Source: Apostichopus japonicus (taxonomy: Eukaryota > Echinodermata > Holothuroidea > Aspidochirotida > Stichopodidae). From it: DNA of 64,000 bases. The number at the start of each line of letters is the position of its first letter. Position 1 is the stretch's first letter. Position numbers and translations under genes: made by a program. The stretch spans positions 17,125,521 through 17,189,520 of the forward strand of contig NC_092562.1 of NCBI RefSeq assembly GCF_037975245.1, in the 5' to 3' direction. A model generated the notes under the pieces. That model had not been told where the DNA came from, ran no database searches, and saw nothing but the letters and a program-made list of their open reading frames with translations. Shown here one piece after another: positions 33,201 to 45,300 of the stretch.

Positions 33201-34099
33201 AGGTAATCCCAGCTTCTATACCTGCTCAGGCAGTCCATGAGTCCATCATTCTTTATAATCCTGACAATCCGATTTCAATCGATGATGTTGACGATTTCCT
33301 TCAGTTAATCTTGAATGCACTACCCGTTGAATGGGTTAACACCATCTATTCATCCGACAAAATTGTCTCCTCACAACCTTACCCTGATCCTATTATCAGT
33401 TTTACAAGTGGCTCCGAGTGCATTCTTGCGTCAAACATTACTTGCAAACGAGCTACTCACCTCTTTCGCCTGAATCTAAATTGCACTCCAACCGGCCAAT
33501 GCCACTGGATTAAAGAATACCCCAATTTGACGTTTCAAAACAGGTGGAAAAACATCTACAAGAATCCAAAATCCCCCTATGATGCTGATATTGACTTTAA
33601 AATACTTCACAACATTTTACGTACCAATGAACAACTCTATAAATTTCATATGGTCGATTCACCAATGTGCACTCTGTGTAAATCATGTACCGAAACATTG
33701 ACTCATCTTTTTACAGAGTGTTCTGTAATTAACCATTTTTGGAAGCAATTATATACCAAACTCAACCACTTATATCATGAAGAAGATGAAGAACAGTGGA
33801 AAATTATTACACTGTTCGGTACTGACCATAATGGGAAAAACGGTGCCTTAGTCGACTTTATTTTCAACATCTATAAATGTGTAATTTGGAACTGCCGTTG
33901 TACCAAACTACAAAATGATTATATTATTAACCCTCATTTGTATTTTCATAAAACACTAAGAGAAAAACTCTATATGTTATATCACATGCATGTTGCCAAT
34001 AATACTGTTCACAAATTTTTAGAATTTTTCTCTCAAAATAATATTATCATTTCAATGTCAGATAATACTGGATACACTTATTGTCTCGATAATGCTTAG
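30227..34099 (+). CDS. ORF2 of the Tx1-like LINE: endonuclease and reverse transcriptase
   Basis: 1290 residues, intact. It nicks target DNA and reverse-transcribes element RNA there (target-primed reverse transcription). The APE-type endonuclease covers residues about 10-240: N15 (TLNCNG), E44 (LLETFW), IYAPN at 116-120, GDFN at 147-150, RIDRIL at 210-215 and SDH at 235-237, all expected catalytic positions. The reverse transcriptase has LIPKKGD at 519, NWRPISLL at 531, KIDQHKAFDRV with D601, RGVRQGCPISAMLY and HADD at 701-704, so both catalytic Asp blocks are kept; His precedes ADD where Tyr or Phe is commoner. A C-terminal zinc motif CX2CX8HX4C (1148, 1151, 1160, 1165) is typical of L1/Tx1. 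It begins four bases after the ORF1 stop, so reinitiation or a similar mechanism is likely. Confidence 0.95.
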   Translation: MTSILFAMFLLATLNCNGLRNSEKRTELFSSLKAKRYDIIVLLETFWDEDIHKKASAEWDGKIYSSMYASQKRRGVTVLFRDTSDCEVTRCITNDNGRYIQLHLTIDERPLSIIGIYAPNIPNERMNFFLNLHCELNKIDNEVIIAGDFNNYLNIYLDKFPSRAHPDPSRKVLNDTMTKHQLVDIWRERNPDKVNFTCIRNTIYGRSSSRIDRILISKGISNCVSHCNITTYPRSDHDFVEISLDLSAQPRGHGYWIFNNSLLHDDEYLSLIRKLIQNEKLCDDVEVNFLLWYDNLKEKIKTTTIKFSKRKQKLQRRTKKVLTKQLNYEKHKAQKFPDYDCARLKSLEDKLNNISTKELKGIALRSKIQYYEEGEKSTKFFFNLEKSRQKKKVMKHLLTNQGTLITNQEDIINEQVQFYTDLYRDEPTEEKSKEELLQYITKKLSPETADKMEDKLFLYELKSALFQMEHNKSPGLDGLTVQFFKTFWNDFKDIFTELIEKTKSCNQLCNSMKSAVITLIPKKGDLRLLKNWRPISLLNTDYKIISKALANRISKVISNLVSDDQTCCVPKRDISENVLTMQNIITYVNESNQNGLALKIDQHKAFDRVNHTYLFNVLDKMGFGPNFLSWIRILYTNINSCIKHNGHISNAFPIQRGVRQGCPISAMLYVLSAEPFHDAIYNCPLISGVEFCGTDTKMFQHADDTTFFVSSITSIYSILRIINLYERASGSMCNLDKTELLVFGKSNISHHDFNFPVRNDYIIVLGVAIGNDKTTIEKVNWEEKVRTCSLLLSRWKGRKLSMRGKSLIVNSLVVSRLVYLISTIPTPSWVIKSLHDSIVDFIWRGKPSPIKYTTLLLPLEKGGINLRDIEIIRDSIRIKLISKLLRNEVSDKLKFSMLYFLNHYEDMNLNLSIFQITPISKSLAVLHPFYKELLLAWKKLTKGNFSKPLTREDILLQPLFHNPHICDNNGSPLLNRDYIHGGFVRVSDLMYEVIPASIPAQAVHESIILYNPDNPISIDDVDDFLQLILNALPVEWVNTIYSSDKIVSSQPYPDPIISFTSGSECILASNITCKRATHLFRLNLNCTPTGQCHWIKEYPNLTFQNRWKNIYKNPKSPYDADIDFKILHNILRTNEQLYKFHMVDSPMCTLCKSCTETLTHLFTECSVINHFWKQLYTKLNHLYHEEDEEQWKIITLFGTDHNGKNGALVDFIFNIYKCVIWNCRCTKLQNDYIINPHLYFHKTLREKLYMLYHMHVANNTVHKFLEFFSQNNIIISMSDNTGYTYCLDNA

Positions 34100-34261
34100 C
34101 TTGTTATTTCCTACAACTTTTATAGTCAACGATTGTCACATGTAATTTATTATTGTAAATACTATTTATTTTTTGTAAAAGGACATTTCTTGTAAATACA
34201 TTTAAGCATAGGTGAGCCAGTGGGCTCATCTCCCAATAAAAGAGAAAAAAAAAAAAAAAAA
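34100..34261 (+). terminator. 3' UTR, polyadenylation signal and poly(A) tail of the Tx1-like LINE
   Basis: About 145 bp of AT-rich 3' UTR. It includes a small hairpin GAGCC/GGCTC with a 4-base loop at 34214-34227, AATAAA at 34235-34240, and 17 A residues at 34245-34261 that abut the right target-site duplication. This is the usual L1/Tx1 type of 3' end. Confidence 0.85.
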
Positions 34262-34275
34262 GATGGCTTGGCGCA
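34262..34275 (+). repeat. Target-site duplication, right copy (14 bp)
   Basis: GATGGCTTGGCGCA, identical to 28966-28979, follows the poly(A) tail and resumes the interrupted array B monomer (next bases CTGTACGAGC). Confidence 0.93.
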
Positions 34276-34430
34276 CTGTACGAGCTGATGATCGAGACTC
34301 TCTTTTGCATCCGTGGTTCGAACCCCGGGTGATGACGTCTTTTGCCGATCTTTTACAGCAAGTGCCTACACGGGGAGCTGTAAGTATTAGTTAATCCAGC
34401 TAATATCTCAGTCCATACAGTGGCGCGATG

Positions 34431-34490
34431 GCTTGGCGCACTGTACGAGCTGATGATCGAGACTCTCTTTTGCATCCGTGGTTCGAACCC
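34431..34490 (+). promoter_or_regulatory. Representative array B A-box/B-box pair (type 2 RNA polymerase III promoter-like)
   Basis: The A-box-like TGGCGCGATGG is at 34431-34441 and the B box GGTTCGAACCC at 34480-34490. The B box fits GGTTCGANNCC exactly; the A box deviates from TRGCNNAGTGG at two positions. Start-to-start spacing of 49 bp is close to the 44 bp of a plain tRNA gene. TTTT occurs between the boxes and again soon after the B box, so any transcript would probably be short or prematurely ended. No cloverleaf acceptor stem is visible. Confidence 0.5.
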
Positions 34491-37400
34491 CGGGTGATGA
34501 CGTCTTTTGCCGATCTTTTACAGCAAGTGCCTACACGGGGAGCTGTAAGTATTAGTTAATCCAGCTAATATCTCAGTCCATACAGTGGCGCGATGGCTTG
34601 GCGCACTGTACGAGCTGATGATCGAGACTCTCTTTTGCATCCGTGGTTCGAACCCCGGGTGATGACGTCTTTTGCCGATCTTTTACAGCAAGTGCCTACA
34701 CGGGGAGCTGTAAGTATTAGTTAATCCAGCTAATATCTCAGTCCATACAGTGGCGCGATGGCTTGGCGCACTGTACGAGCTGATGATCGAGACTCTCTTT
34801 TGCATCCGTGGTTCGAACCCCGGGTGATGACGTCTTTTGCCGATCTTTTACAGCAAGTGCCTACACGGGGAGCTGTAAGTATTAGTTAATCCAGCTAATA
34901 TCTCAGTCCATACAGTGGCGCGATGGCTTGGCGCACTGTACGAGCTGATGATCGAGACTCTCTTTTGCATCCGTGGTTCGAACCCCGGGTGATGACGTCT
35001 TTTGCCGATCTTTTACAGCAAGTGCCTACACGGGGAGCTGTAAGTATTAGTTAATCCAGCTAATATCTCAGTCCATACAGTGGCGCGATGGCTTGGCGCA
35101 CTGTACGAGCTGATGATCGAGACTCTCTTTTGCATCCGTGGTTCGAACCCCGGGTGATGACGTCTTTTGCCGATCTTTTACAGCAAGTGCCTACACGGGG
35201 AGCTGTAAGTATTAGTTAATCCAGCTAATATCTCAGTCCATACAGTGGCGCGATGGCTTGGCGCACTGTACGAGCTGATGATCGAGACTCTCTTTTGCAT
35301 CCGTGGTTCGAACCCCGGGTGATGACGTCTTTTGCCGATCTTTTACAGCAAGTGCCTACACGGGGAGCTGTAAGTATTAGTTAATCCAGCTAATATCTCA
35401 GTCCATACAGTGGCGCGATGGCTTGGCGCACTGTACGAGCTGATGATCGAGACTCTCTTTTGCATCCGTGGTTCGAACCCCGGGTGATGACGTCTTTTGC
35501 CGATCTTTTACAGCAAGTGCCTACACGGGGAGCTGTAAGTATTAGTTAATCCAGCTAATATCTCAGTCCATACAGTGGCGCGATGGCTTGGCGCACTGTA
35601 CGAGCTGATGATCGAGACTCTCTTTTGCATCCGTGGTTCGAACCCCGGGTGATGACGTCTTTTGCCGATCTTTTACAGCAAGTGCCTACACGGGGAGCTG
35701 TAAGTATTAGTTAATCCAGCTAATATCTCAGTCCATACAGTGGCGCGATGGCTTGGCGCACTGTACGAGCTGATGATCGAGACTCTCTTTTGCATCCGTG
35801 GTTCGAACCCCGGGTGATGACGTCTTTTGCCGATCTTTTACAGCAAGTGCCTACACGGGGAGCTGTAAGTATTAGTTAATCCAGCTAATATCTCAGTCCA
35901 TACAGTGGCGCGATGGCTTGGCGCACTGTACGAGCTGATGATCGAGACTCTCTTTTGCATCCGTGGTTCGAACCCCGGGTGATGACGTCTTTTGCCGATC
36001 TTTTACAGCAAGTGCCTACACGGGAGGCTGTAAGTATTAGTTAATCCAGCTAATATCTCAGTCCAAACAGTGGCGCGATGGCTTGGCGCACTGTACGAGC
36101 TGATGATCGAGACTCTCTTTTGCATCCGTGGTTCGAACCCCGGGTGATGACGTCTTTTGCCGATCTTTTACAGCAAGTGCCTACACGGGGAGCTGTAAGT
36201 ATTAGTTAATCCAGCTAATATCTCAGTCCATACAGTGGCGCGATGGCTTGGCGCACTGTACGAGCTGATGATCGAGACTCTCTTTTGCATCCGTGGTTCG
36301 AACCCCGGGTGATGACGTCTTTTGCCGATCTTTTACAGCAAGTGCCTACACGGGGAGCTGTAAGTATTAGTTAATCCAGCTAATATCTCAGTCCATACAG
36401 TGGCGCGATGGCTTGGCGCACTGTACGAGCTGATGATCGAGACTCTCTTTTGCATCCGTGGTTCGAACCCCGGGTGATGACGTCTTTTGCCGATCTTTTA
36501 CAGCAAGTGCCTGCACGGGGAGCTGTAAGTATTAGTTAATCCACCTAATATCTCAGTCCATACAGTGGCGCGATGGCTTGGCGCACTGTACGAGCTGATG
36601 ATCGAGACTCTCTTTTGCATCCGTGGTTCGAACCCCGGGTGATGACGTCTTTTGCCGATCTTTTACAGCAAGTGCCTACACGGGGAGCTGTAAGTAGTAG
36701 TTAATCCAGCTAATATCTCAGTCCAAACAGTGGCGCGATGGCTTGGCGCACTGTACGAGCTGATGATCGAGACTCTCTTTTGCATCCGTGGTTCGAACCC
36801 CGGGTGATGACGTCTTTTGCCGATCTTTTACAGCAAGTGCCTACACGGGGAGCTGTAAGTATTAGTTAATCCAGCTAATATCTCAGTCCAAACAGTGGCG
36901 CGATGGCTTGGCGCACTGTACGAGCTGATGATCGAGACTCTCTTTTGCATCCGTGGTTCGAACCCCGGGTGATGACGTCTTTTGCCGATCTTTTACAGCA
37001 AGTGCCTACACGGGGAGCTGTAAGTATTAGTTAATCCAGCTAATATCTCAGTCCAAACAGTGGCGCGATGGCTTGGCGCACTGTACGAGCTGATGATCGA
37101 GATTCTCTTTTGCATCCGTGGTTCGAACCCCGGGTGATGACGTCTTTTGCCGATCTTTTACAGCGAGTGCCTACACGGGGAGCTGTAAGTATTAGTTAAT
37201 CCAGCTAATATCTCAGTCCATACAGTGGCGCGATGGCTTGGCGCACTGTACGAGCTGATGATCGAGACTCTCTTTTGCATCCGTGGTTCGAACCCCGGGT
37301 GATGACGTCTTTTGCCGATCTTTTACAGCAAGTGCCTACACGGGGAGCTGTAAGTATTAGTTAATCCAGCTAATATCTCAGTCCATACAGTGGCGCGATG

Positions 37401-40400
37401 GCTTGGCGCACTGTACGAGCTGATGATCGAGAATCTCTTTTGCATCCGTGGTTCGAACCCCGGGTGATGACGTCTTTTGCCGATCTTTTACAGCAAGTGC
37501 CTGCACGGGGAGCTGTAAGTATTAGTTAATCCACCTAATATCTCAGTCCAAACAGTGGCGCGATGGCTTGGCGCACTGTACGAGCTGATGATCGAGACTC
37601 TCTTTTGCATCCGTGGTTCGAACCCCGGGTGATGACGTCTTTTGCCGATCTTTTACAGCAAGTGCCTACACGGGGAGCTGTAAGTATTAGTTAATCCAGC
37701 TAATATCTCAGTCCAAACAGTGGCGCGATGGCTTGGCGCACTGTACGAGCTGATGATCGAGACTCTCTTTTGCATCCGTGGTTCGAACCCCGGGTGATGA
37801 CGTCTTTTGCCGATCTTTTACAGCAAGTGCCTACACGGGGAGCTGTAAGTATTAGTTAATCCACCTTATATCTCAGTCCAAACAGTGGCGCGATGGCTTG
37901 GCGCACTGTACGAGCTGATGATCGAGATTCTCTTTTGCATCCGTGGTTCGAACCCCGGGTGATGACGTCTTTTGCCGATCTTTTACAGCGAGTGCCTACA
38001 CGGGGAGCTGTAAGTATTAGTTAATCCAGCTAATATCTCAGTCCATACAGTGGCGCGATGGCTTGGCGCACTGTACGAGCTGATGATCGAGACTCTCTTT
38101 TGCATCCGTGGTTCGAACCCCGGGTGATGACGTCTTTTGCCGATCTTTTACAGCAAGTGCCTACACGGGGAGCTGTAAGTATTAGTTAATCCAGCTAATA
38201 TCTCAGTCCATACAGTGGCGCGATGGCTTGGCGCACTGTACGAGCTGATGATCGAGACTCTCTTTTGCATCCGTGGTTCGAACCCCGGGTGATGACGTCT
38301 TTTGCCGATCTTTTACAGCAAGTGCCTGCACGGGGAGCTGTAAGTATTAGTTAATCCAGCTAATATCTCAGTCCATACAGTGGCGCGATGGCTTGGCGCA
38401 CTGTACGAGCTGATGATCGAGACTCTCTTTTGCATCCGTGGTTCGAACCCCGGGTGATGACGTCTTTTGCCGATCTTTTACAGCAAGTGCCTACACGGGG
38501 AGCTGTAAGTGTTAGTTAATCCAGCTAATATCTCAGTCCAAACAGTGGCGCGATGGCTTGGCGCACTGTACGAGCTGATGATCGAGACTCTCTTTTGCAT
38601 CCCTGGTTCGAACCCCGGGTGATGACGTCTTTTGCCGATCTTTTACAGCAAGTGCCTACACGGGGAGCTGTAAGTATTAGTTAATCCACCTTATATCTCA
38701 GTCCAAACAGTGGCGCGATGGCTTGGCGCACTGTACGAGCTGATGATCGAGACTCTCTTTTGCATCCCTGGTTCGAACCCCGGGTGATGACGTCTTTTGC
38801 CGATCTTTTACAGCGAGTGCCTACACGGGGAGCTGTAAGTATTAGTTAATCCAGTTAATATCTCAGTCCAAACAGTGGCGCGATGGCTTGGCGCACTGTA
38901 CGAGCTGATGATCGAGACTCTCTTTTGCATCCCTGGTTCGAACCCCGGGTGATGACGTCTTTTGCCGATCTTTTACAGCGAGTGCCTACACGGGGAGCTG
39001 TAAGTAATAGTTAATCCAGTTAATATCTCAGTCCAAACAGTGGCGCGATGGCTTGGCGCACTGTACGAGCTGATGATCGAGACTCTCTTTTGCATCCCTG
39101 GTTCGAACCCCGGGTGATGACGTCTTTTGCCGATCTTTTACAGCGAGTGCCTACACGGGGAGCTGTAAGTAATAGTTAATCCAGTTAATATCTCAGTCCA
39201 AACAGTGGCGCGATGGCTTGGCGCACTGTACGAGCTGATGATCGAGACTCTCTTTTGCATCCCTGGTTCGAACCCCGGGTGATGACGTCTTTTGCCGATC
39301 TTTTACAGCGAGTGCCTACACGGGGAGCTGTAAGTAATAGTTAATCCAGTTAATATCTCAGTCCAAACAGTGGCGCGATGGCTTGGCGCACTGTACGAGC
39401 TGATGATCGAGACTCTCTTTTGTATCCCTGGTTCGAACCCCGGGTGATGACGTCTTTTGCCGATCTTTTACAGCGAGTGCCTACACGGGGAGCTGTAAGT
39501 ATTAGTTAATCCAGTTAATATCTCAGTCCAAACAGTGGCGCGATGGCTTGGCGCACTGTACGAGCTGATGATCGAGACTCTCTTTTGCATCCCTGGTTCG
39601 AACCCCGGGTGATGACGTCTTTTGCCGATCTTTTACAGCGAGTGCCTACACGGGGAGCTGTAAGTATTAGTTAATCCAGCTAATATCTCAGTCCATACAG
39701 TGGCGCGATGGCTTGGCGCACTGTACGAGCTGATGATCGAGACTCTCTTTTGCATCCCTGGTTCGAACCCCGGGTGATGACGTCTTTTGCCGATCTTTTA
39801 CAGCGAGTGCCTACACGGGGAGCTGTAAGTGTTAGTTAATCCAGCTAATATCTCAGTCCATACAGTGGCGCGATGGCTTGGCGCACTGTACGAGCTGATG
39901 ATCGAGACTCTCTTTTGCATCCCTGGTTCGAACCCCGGGTGATGACGTCTTTTGCCGATCTTTTACAGCAAGTGCCTACACGGGGAGCTGTAAGTGTTAG
40001 TTAATCCAGCTAATATCTCAGTCCATACAGTGGCGCGATGGCTTGGCGCACTGTACGAGCTGATGATCGAGACTCTCTTTTGCATCCCTGGTTCGAACCC
40101 CGGGTGATGACGTCTTTTGCCGATCTTTTACAGCAAGTGCCTACACGGGGAGCTGTAAGTATTAGTTAATCCAGCTAATATCTCAGTCCATACAGTGGCG
40201 CGATGGCTTGGCGCACTGTACGAGCTGATGATCGAGACTCTCTTTTGCATCCGTGGTTCGAACCCCGGGTGATGACGTCTTTTGCCGATCTTTTACAGCA
40301 AGTGCCTACACGGGGAGCTGTAAGTATTAGTTAATCCACCTAATATCTCAGTCCAAACAGTGGCGCGATGGCTTGGCGCACTGTACGAGCTGATGATCGA

Positions 40401-40690
40401 GACTCTCTTTTGCATCCCTGGTTCGAACCCCGGGTGATGACGTCTTTTGCCGATCTTTTACAGCAAGTGCCTACACGGGGAGCTGTAAGTATTAGTTAAT
40501 CCACATAATATCTCAGTCCATACAGTGGCGCGATGGCTTGGCGCACTGTACGAGCTGATGATCGAGACTCTCTTTTGCATCCCTGGTTCGAACCCCGGGT
40601 GATGACGTCTTTTGCCGATCTTTTACAGCAAGTGCCTACACGGGGAGCTATAAGTATTAGTTAATCCAGCTAATATCTCAGTCCATACAG

Positions 40691-43600
40691 TGACGCAATG
40701 GCTTGGCGCACTGTACGAGCTGATGATCGAGACTCTCTTTTGCATCCCTGGTTCGATCCCCGGGTGATGACGTCTTTTGCCGATCTTTTACAGCAAGTGC
40801 CTACACGGGGAGCTGTAAGTATTAGTTAATCCAGCTAATATCTCAGTCCAAACAGTGGCGCGATGGCTTGGCGCACTGTACGAGCTGATGATCGAGACTC
40901 TCTTTTGCATCCCTGGTTCGAACCCCGGGTGATGACGTCTTTTGCCGATCTTTTACAGCAAGTGCCTACACGGGGAGCTGTAAGTATTAGTTAATCCAGC
41001 TAATATCTCAGTCCAAACAGTGGCGCGATGGCTTGGCGCACTGTACGAGCTGATGATCGAGACTCTCTTTTGCATCCCTGGTTCGAACCCCGGGTGATGA
41101 CGTCTTTTGCCGATCTTTTACAGCAAGTGCCTACACGGGGAGCTGTAAGTATTAGTTAATCCACCTAATATCTCAGTCCATACAGTGGCGCGATGGCTTG
41201 GCGCACTGTACGAGCTGATGATCGAGACTCTCTTTTGCATCCCTGGTTCGAACCCCGGGTGATGACGTCTTTTGCCGATCTTTTACAGCAAGTGCCTACA
41301 CGGGGAGCTGTAAGTATTAGTTAATCCACCTAATATCTCAGTCCATACAGTGGCGCGATGGCTTGGCGCACTGTACGAGCTGATGATCGAGACTCTCTTT
41401 TGCATCCCTGGTTCGAACCCCGGGTGATGACGTCTTTTGCCGATCTTTTACAGCAAGTGCCTACACGGGGAGCTGTAAGTATTAGTTAATCCACCTAATA
41501 TCTCAGTCCAAACAGTGGCGCGATGGCTTGGCGCACTGTACGAGCTGATGATCGAGATTCTCTTTTGCATCCCTGGTTCGAACCCCGGGTGATGACGTCT
41601 TTTGCCGATCTTTTACAGCGAGTGCCTACACGGGGAGCTGTAAGTATTAGTTAATCCAGCTAATATCTCAGTCCATACAGTGGCGCGATGGCTTGGCGCA
41701 CTGTACGAGCTGATGATCGAGACTCTCTTTTGCATCCCTGGTTCGAACCCCGGGTGATGACGTCTTTTGCCGATCTTTTACAGCGAGTGCCTACACGGGG
41801 AGCTGTAAGTATTAGTTAATCCAGTTAATATCTCAGTCCAAACAGTGGCGCGATGGCTTGGCGCACTGTACGAGCTGATGATCGAGACTCTCTTTTGCAT
41901 CCCTGGTTCGAACCCCGGGTGATGACGTCTTTTGCCGATCTTTTACAGCGAGTGCCTACACGGGGAGCTGTAAGTATTAGTTAATCCAGTTAATATCTCA
42001 GTCCAAACAGTGGCGCGATGGCTTGGCGCACTGTACGAGCTGATGATCGAGACTCTCTTTTGCATCCCTGGTTCGAACCCCGGGTGATGACGTCTTTTGC
42101 CGATCTTTTACAGCGAGTGCCTACACGGGGAGCTGTAAGTATTAGTTAATCCAGTTAATATCTCAGTCCAAACAGTGGCGCGATGGCTTGGCGCACTGTA
42201 CGAGCTGATGATCGAGACTCTCTTTTGCATCCCTGGTTCGAACCCCGGGTGATGACGTCTTTTGCCGATCTTTTACAGCGAGTGCCTACACGGGGAGCTG
42301 TAAGTATTAGTTAATCCAGTTAATATCTCAGTCCAAACAGTGGCGCGATGGCTTGGCGCACTGTACGAGCTGATGATCGAGACTCTCTTTTGCATCCCTG
42401 GTTCGAACCCCGGGTGATGACGTCTTTTGCCGATCTTTTACAGCGAGTGCCTACACGGGGAGCTGTAAGTATTAGTTAATCCAGTTAATATCTCAGTCCA
42501 AACAGTGGCGCGATGGCTTGGCGCACTGTACGAGCTGATGATCGAGACTCTCTTTTGCATCCCTGGTTCGAACCCCGGGTGATGACGTCTTTTGCCGATC
42601 TTTTACAGCGAGTGCCTACACGGGGAGCTGTAAGTATTAGTTAATCCAGTTAATATCTCAGTCCAAACAGTGGCGCGATGGCTTGGCGCACTGTACGAGC
42701 TGATGATCGAGACTCTCTTTTGCATCCCTGGTTCGAACCCCGGGTGATGACGTCTTTTGCCGATCTTTTACAGCGAGTGCCTACACGGGGAGCTGTAAGT
42801 ATTAGTTAATCCAGTTAATATCTCAGTCCAAACAGTGGCGCGATGGCTTGGCGCACTGTACGAGCTGATGATCGAGACTCTCTTTTGCATCCCTGGTTCG
42901 AACCCCGGGTGATGACGTCTTTTGCCGATCTTTTACAGCGAGTGCCTACACGGGGAGCTGTAAGTATTAGTTAATCCAGTTAATATCTCAGTCCAAACAG
43001 TGGCGCGATGGCTTGGCGCACTGTACGAGCTGATGATCGAGACTCTCTTTTGCATCCCTGGTTCGAACCCCGGGTGATGACGTCTTTTGCCGATCTTTTA
43101 CAGCAAGTGCCTACACGGGGAGCTGTAAGTATTAGTTAATCCAGTTAATATCTCAGTCCATACAGTGGCGCGATGGCTTGGCGCACTGTACGAGCTGATG
43201 ATCGAGACTCTCTTTTGCATCCCTGGTTCGAACCCCGGGTGATGACGTCTTTTGCCGATCTTTTACAGCAAGTGCCTACACGGGGAGCTGTAAGTGTTAG
43301 TTAATCCAGCTAATATCTCAGTCCATACAGTGGCGCGATGGCTTGGCGCACTGTACGAGCTGATGATCGAGACTCTCTTTTGCATCCCTGGTTCGAACCC
43401 CGGGTGATGACGTCTTTTGCCGATCTTTTACAGCAAGTGCCTACACGGGGAGCTGTAAGTATTAGTTAATCCACCTAATATCTCAGTCCAAACAGTGGCG
43501 CGATGGCTTGGCGCACTGTACGAGCTGATGATCGAGACTCTCTTTTGCATCCGTGGTTCGAACCCCGGGTGATGACGTCTTTTGCCGATCTTTTACAGCA

Positions 43601-45300
43601 AGTGCCTACACGGGGAGCTGTAAGTATTAGTTAATCCACATAATATCTCAGTCCATACAGTGGCGCGATGGCTTGGCGCACTGTACGAGCTGATGATCGA
43701 GACTCTCTTTTGCATCCCTGGTTCGAACCCCGGGTGATGACGTCTTTTGCCGATCTTTTACAGCAAGTGCCTACACGGGGAGCTGTAAGTATTAGTTAAT
43801 CCAGCTAATATCTCAGTCCATACAGTGACGCAATGGCTTGGCGCACTGTACGAGCTGATGATCGAGACTCTCTTTTGCATCCCTGGTTCGATCCCCGGGT
43901 GATGACGTCTTTTGCCGATCTTTTACAGCAAGTGCCTACACGGGGAGCTGTAAGTATTAGTTAATCCAGCTAATATCTCAGTCCAAACAGTGGCGCGATG
44001 GCTTGGCGCACTGTACGAGCTGATGATCGAGACTCTCTTTTGCATCCCTGGTTCGAACCCCGGGTGATGACGTCTTTTGCCGATCTTTTACAGCAAGTGC
44101 CTACACGGGGAGCTGTAAGTATTAGTTAATCCACCTAATATCTCAGTCCAAACAGTGGCGCGATGGCTTGGCGCACTGTACGAGCTGATGATCGAGACTC
44201 TCTTTTGCATCCCTGGTTCGAACCCCGGGTGATGACGTCTTTTGCCGATCTTTTACAGCAAGTGCCTACACGGGGAGCTGTAAGTATTAGTTAATCCACA
44301 TAATATCTCAGTCCATACAGTGGCGCGATGGCTTGGCGCACTGTACGAGCTGATGATCGAGACTCTCTTTTGCATCCCTGGTTCGAACCCCGGGTGATGA
44401 CGTCTTTTGCCGATCTTTTACAGCAAGTGCCTACACGGGGAGCTATAAGTATTAGTTAATCCAGCTAATATCTCAGTCCATACAGTGACGCAATGGCTTG
44501 GCGCACTGTACGAGCTGATGATCGAGACTCTCTTTTGCATCCCTGGTTCGAACCCCGGGTGATGACGTCTTTTGCCGATCTTTTACAGCAAGTGCCTACA
44601 CGGGGAGCTGTAAGTGTTAGTTAATCCAGCTAATATCTCAGTCCATACAGTGGCGCGATGGCTTGGCGCACTGTACGAGCTGATGATCGAGACTCTCTTT
44701 TGCATCCCTGGTTCGAACCCCGGGTGATGACGTCTTTTGCCGATCTTTTACAGCAAGTGCCTACACGGGGAGCTGTAAGTATTAGTTAATCCAGCTAATA
44801 TCTCAGTCCAAACAGTGGCGCGATGGCTTGGCGCACTGTACGAGCTGATGATCGAGACTCTCTTTTGCATCCCTGGTTCGAACCCCGGGTGATGACGTCT
44901 TTTGCCGATCTTTTACAGCAAGTGCCTACACGGGGAGCTGTAAGTATTAGTTAATCCACATAATATCTCAGTCCATACAGTGGCGCGATGGCTTGGCGCA
45001 CTGTACGAGCTGATGATCGAGACTCTCTTTTGCATCCCTGGTTCGAACCCCGGGTGATGACGTCTTTTGCCGATCTTTTACAGCAAGTGCCTACACGGGG
45101 AGCTGTAAGTATTAGTTAATCCAGCTAATATCTCAGTCCATACAGTGACGCAATGGCTTGGCGCACTGTACGAGCTGATGATCGAGACTCTCTTTTGCAT
45201 CCCTGGTTCGATCCCCGGGTGATGACGTCTTTTGCCGATCTTTTACAGCAAGTGCCTACACGGGGAGCTGTAAGTATTAGTTAATCCAGCTAATATCTCA
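40691..45300 (+). repeat. Higher-order repeats in array B marked by TGACGCAATGG monomers
   Basis: The rare A-box variant TGACGCAATGG occurs at 40691, 43826, 44486 and 45146. Spacings are 3135 bp (19 monomers), 660 bp (4 monomers) and 660 bp. The neighbours are also repeated: a CACATAATATC monomer precedes each, and TTCGATCCCC follows in three of the four. This shows a four-monomer higher-order unit and an older block duplication 19 monomers apart. Confidence 0.8.

Larger units (their letters stand above)
28980..34261 (+). mobile_element. Full-length Tx1/L1-like non-LTR retrotransposon
   Basis: A 5282-bp element with a 5' UTR of about 208 bp, ORF1 (CCHC zinc knuckles), ORF2 (endonuclease plus reverse transcriptase), a 3' UTR with AATAAA, and 17 terminal A residues, flanked by a perfect 14-bp target-site duplication. 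Both ORFs are open from end to end, so the copy is recent and may be competent. The ORF2 style (LIPKKGD, NWRPISLLNTDYKI, C-terminal CX2CX8HX4C) and the ORF1 zinc knuckles point to the Tx1 group of the L1 clade, which includes lineages specific to repeated RNA genes and microsatellites. It lies in the same orientation as the tRNA-like monomers. Confidence 0.93.

Noticed and set aside
34212-34394. Plus-strand frame joining the LINE 3' end to the satellite
   Set aside because: It runs through the poly(A) tail (as Lys residues) into a satellite monomer and is an artefact of the insertion.
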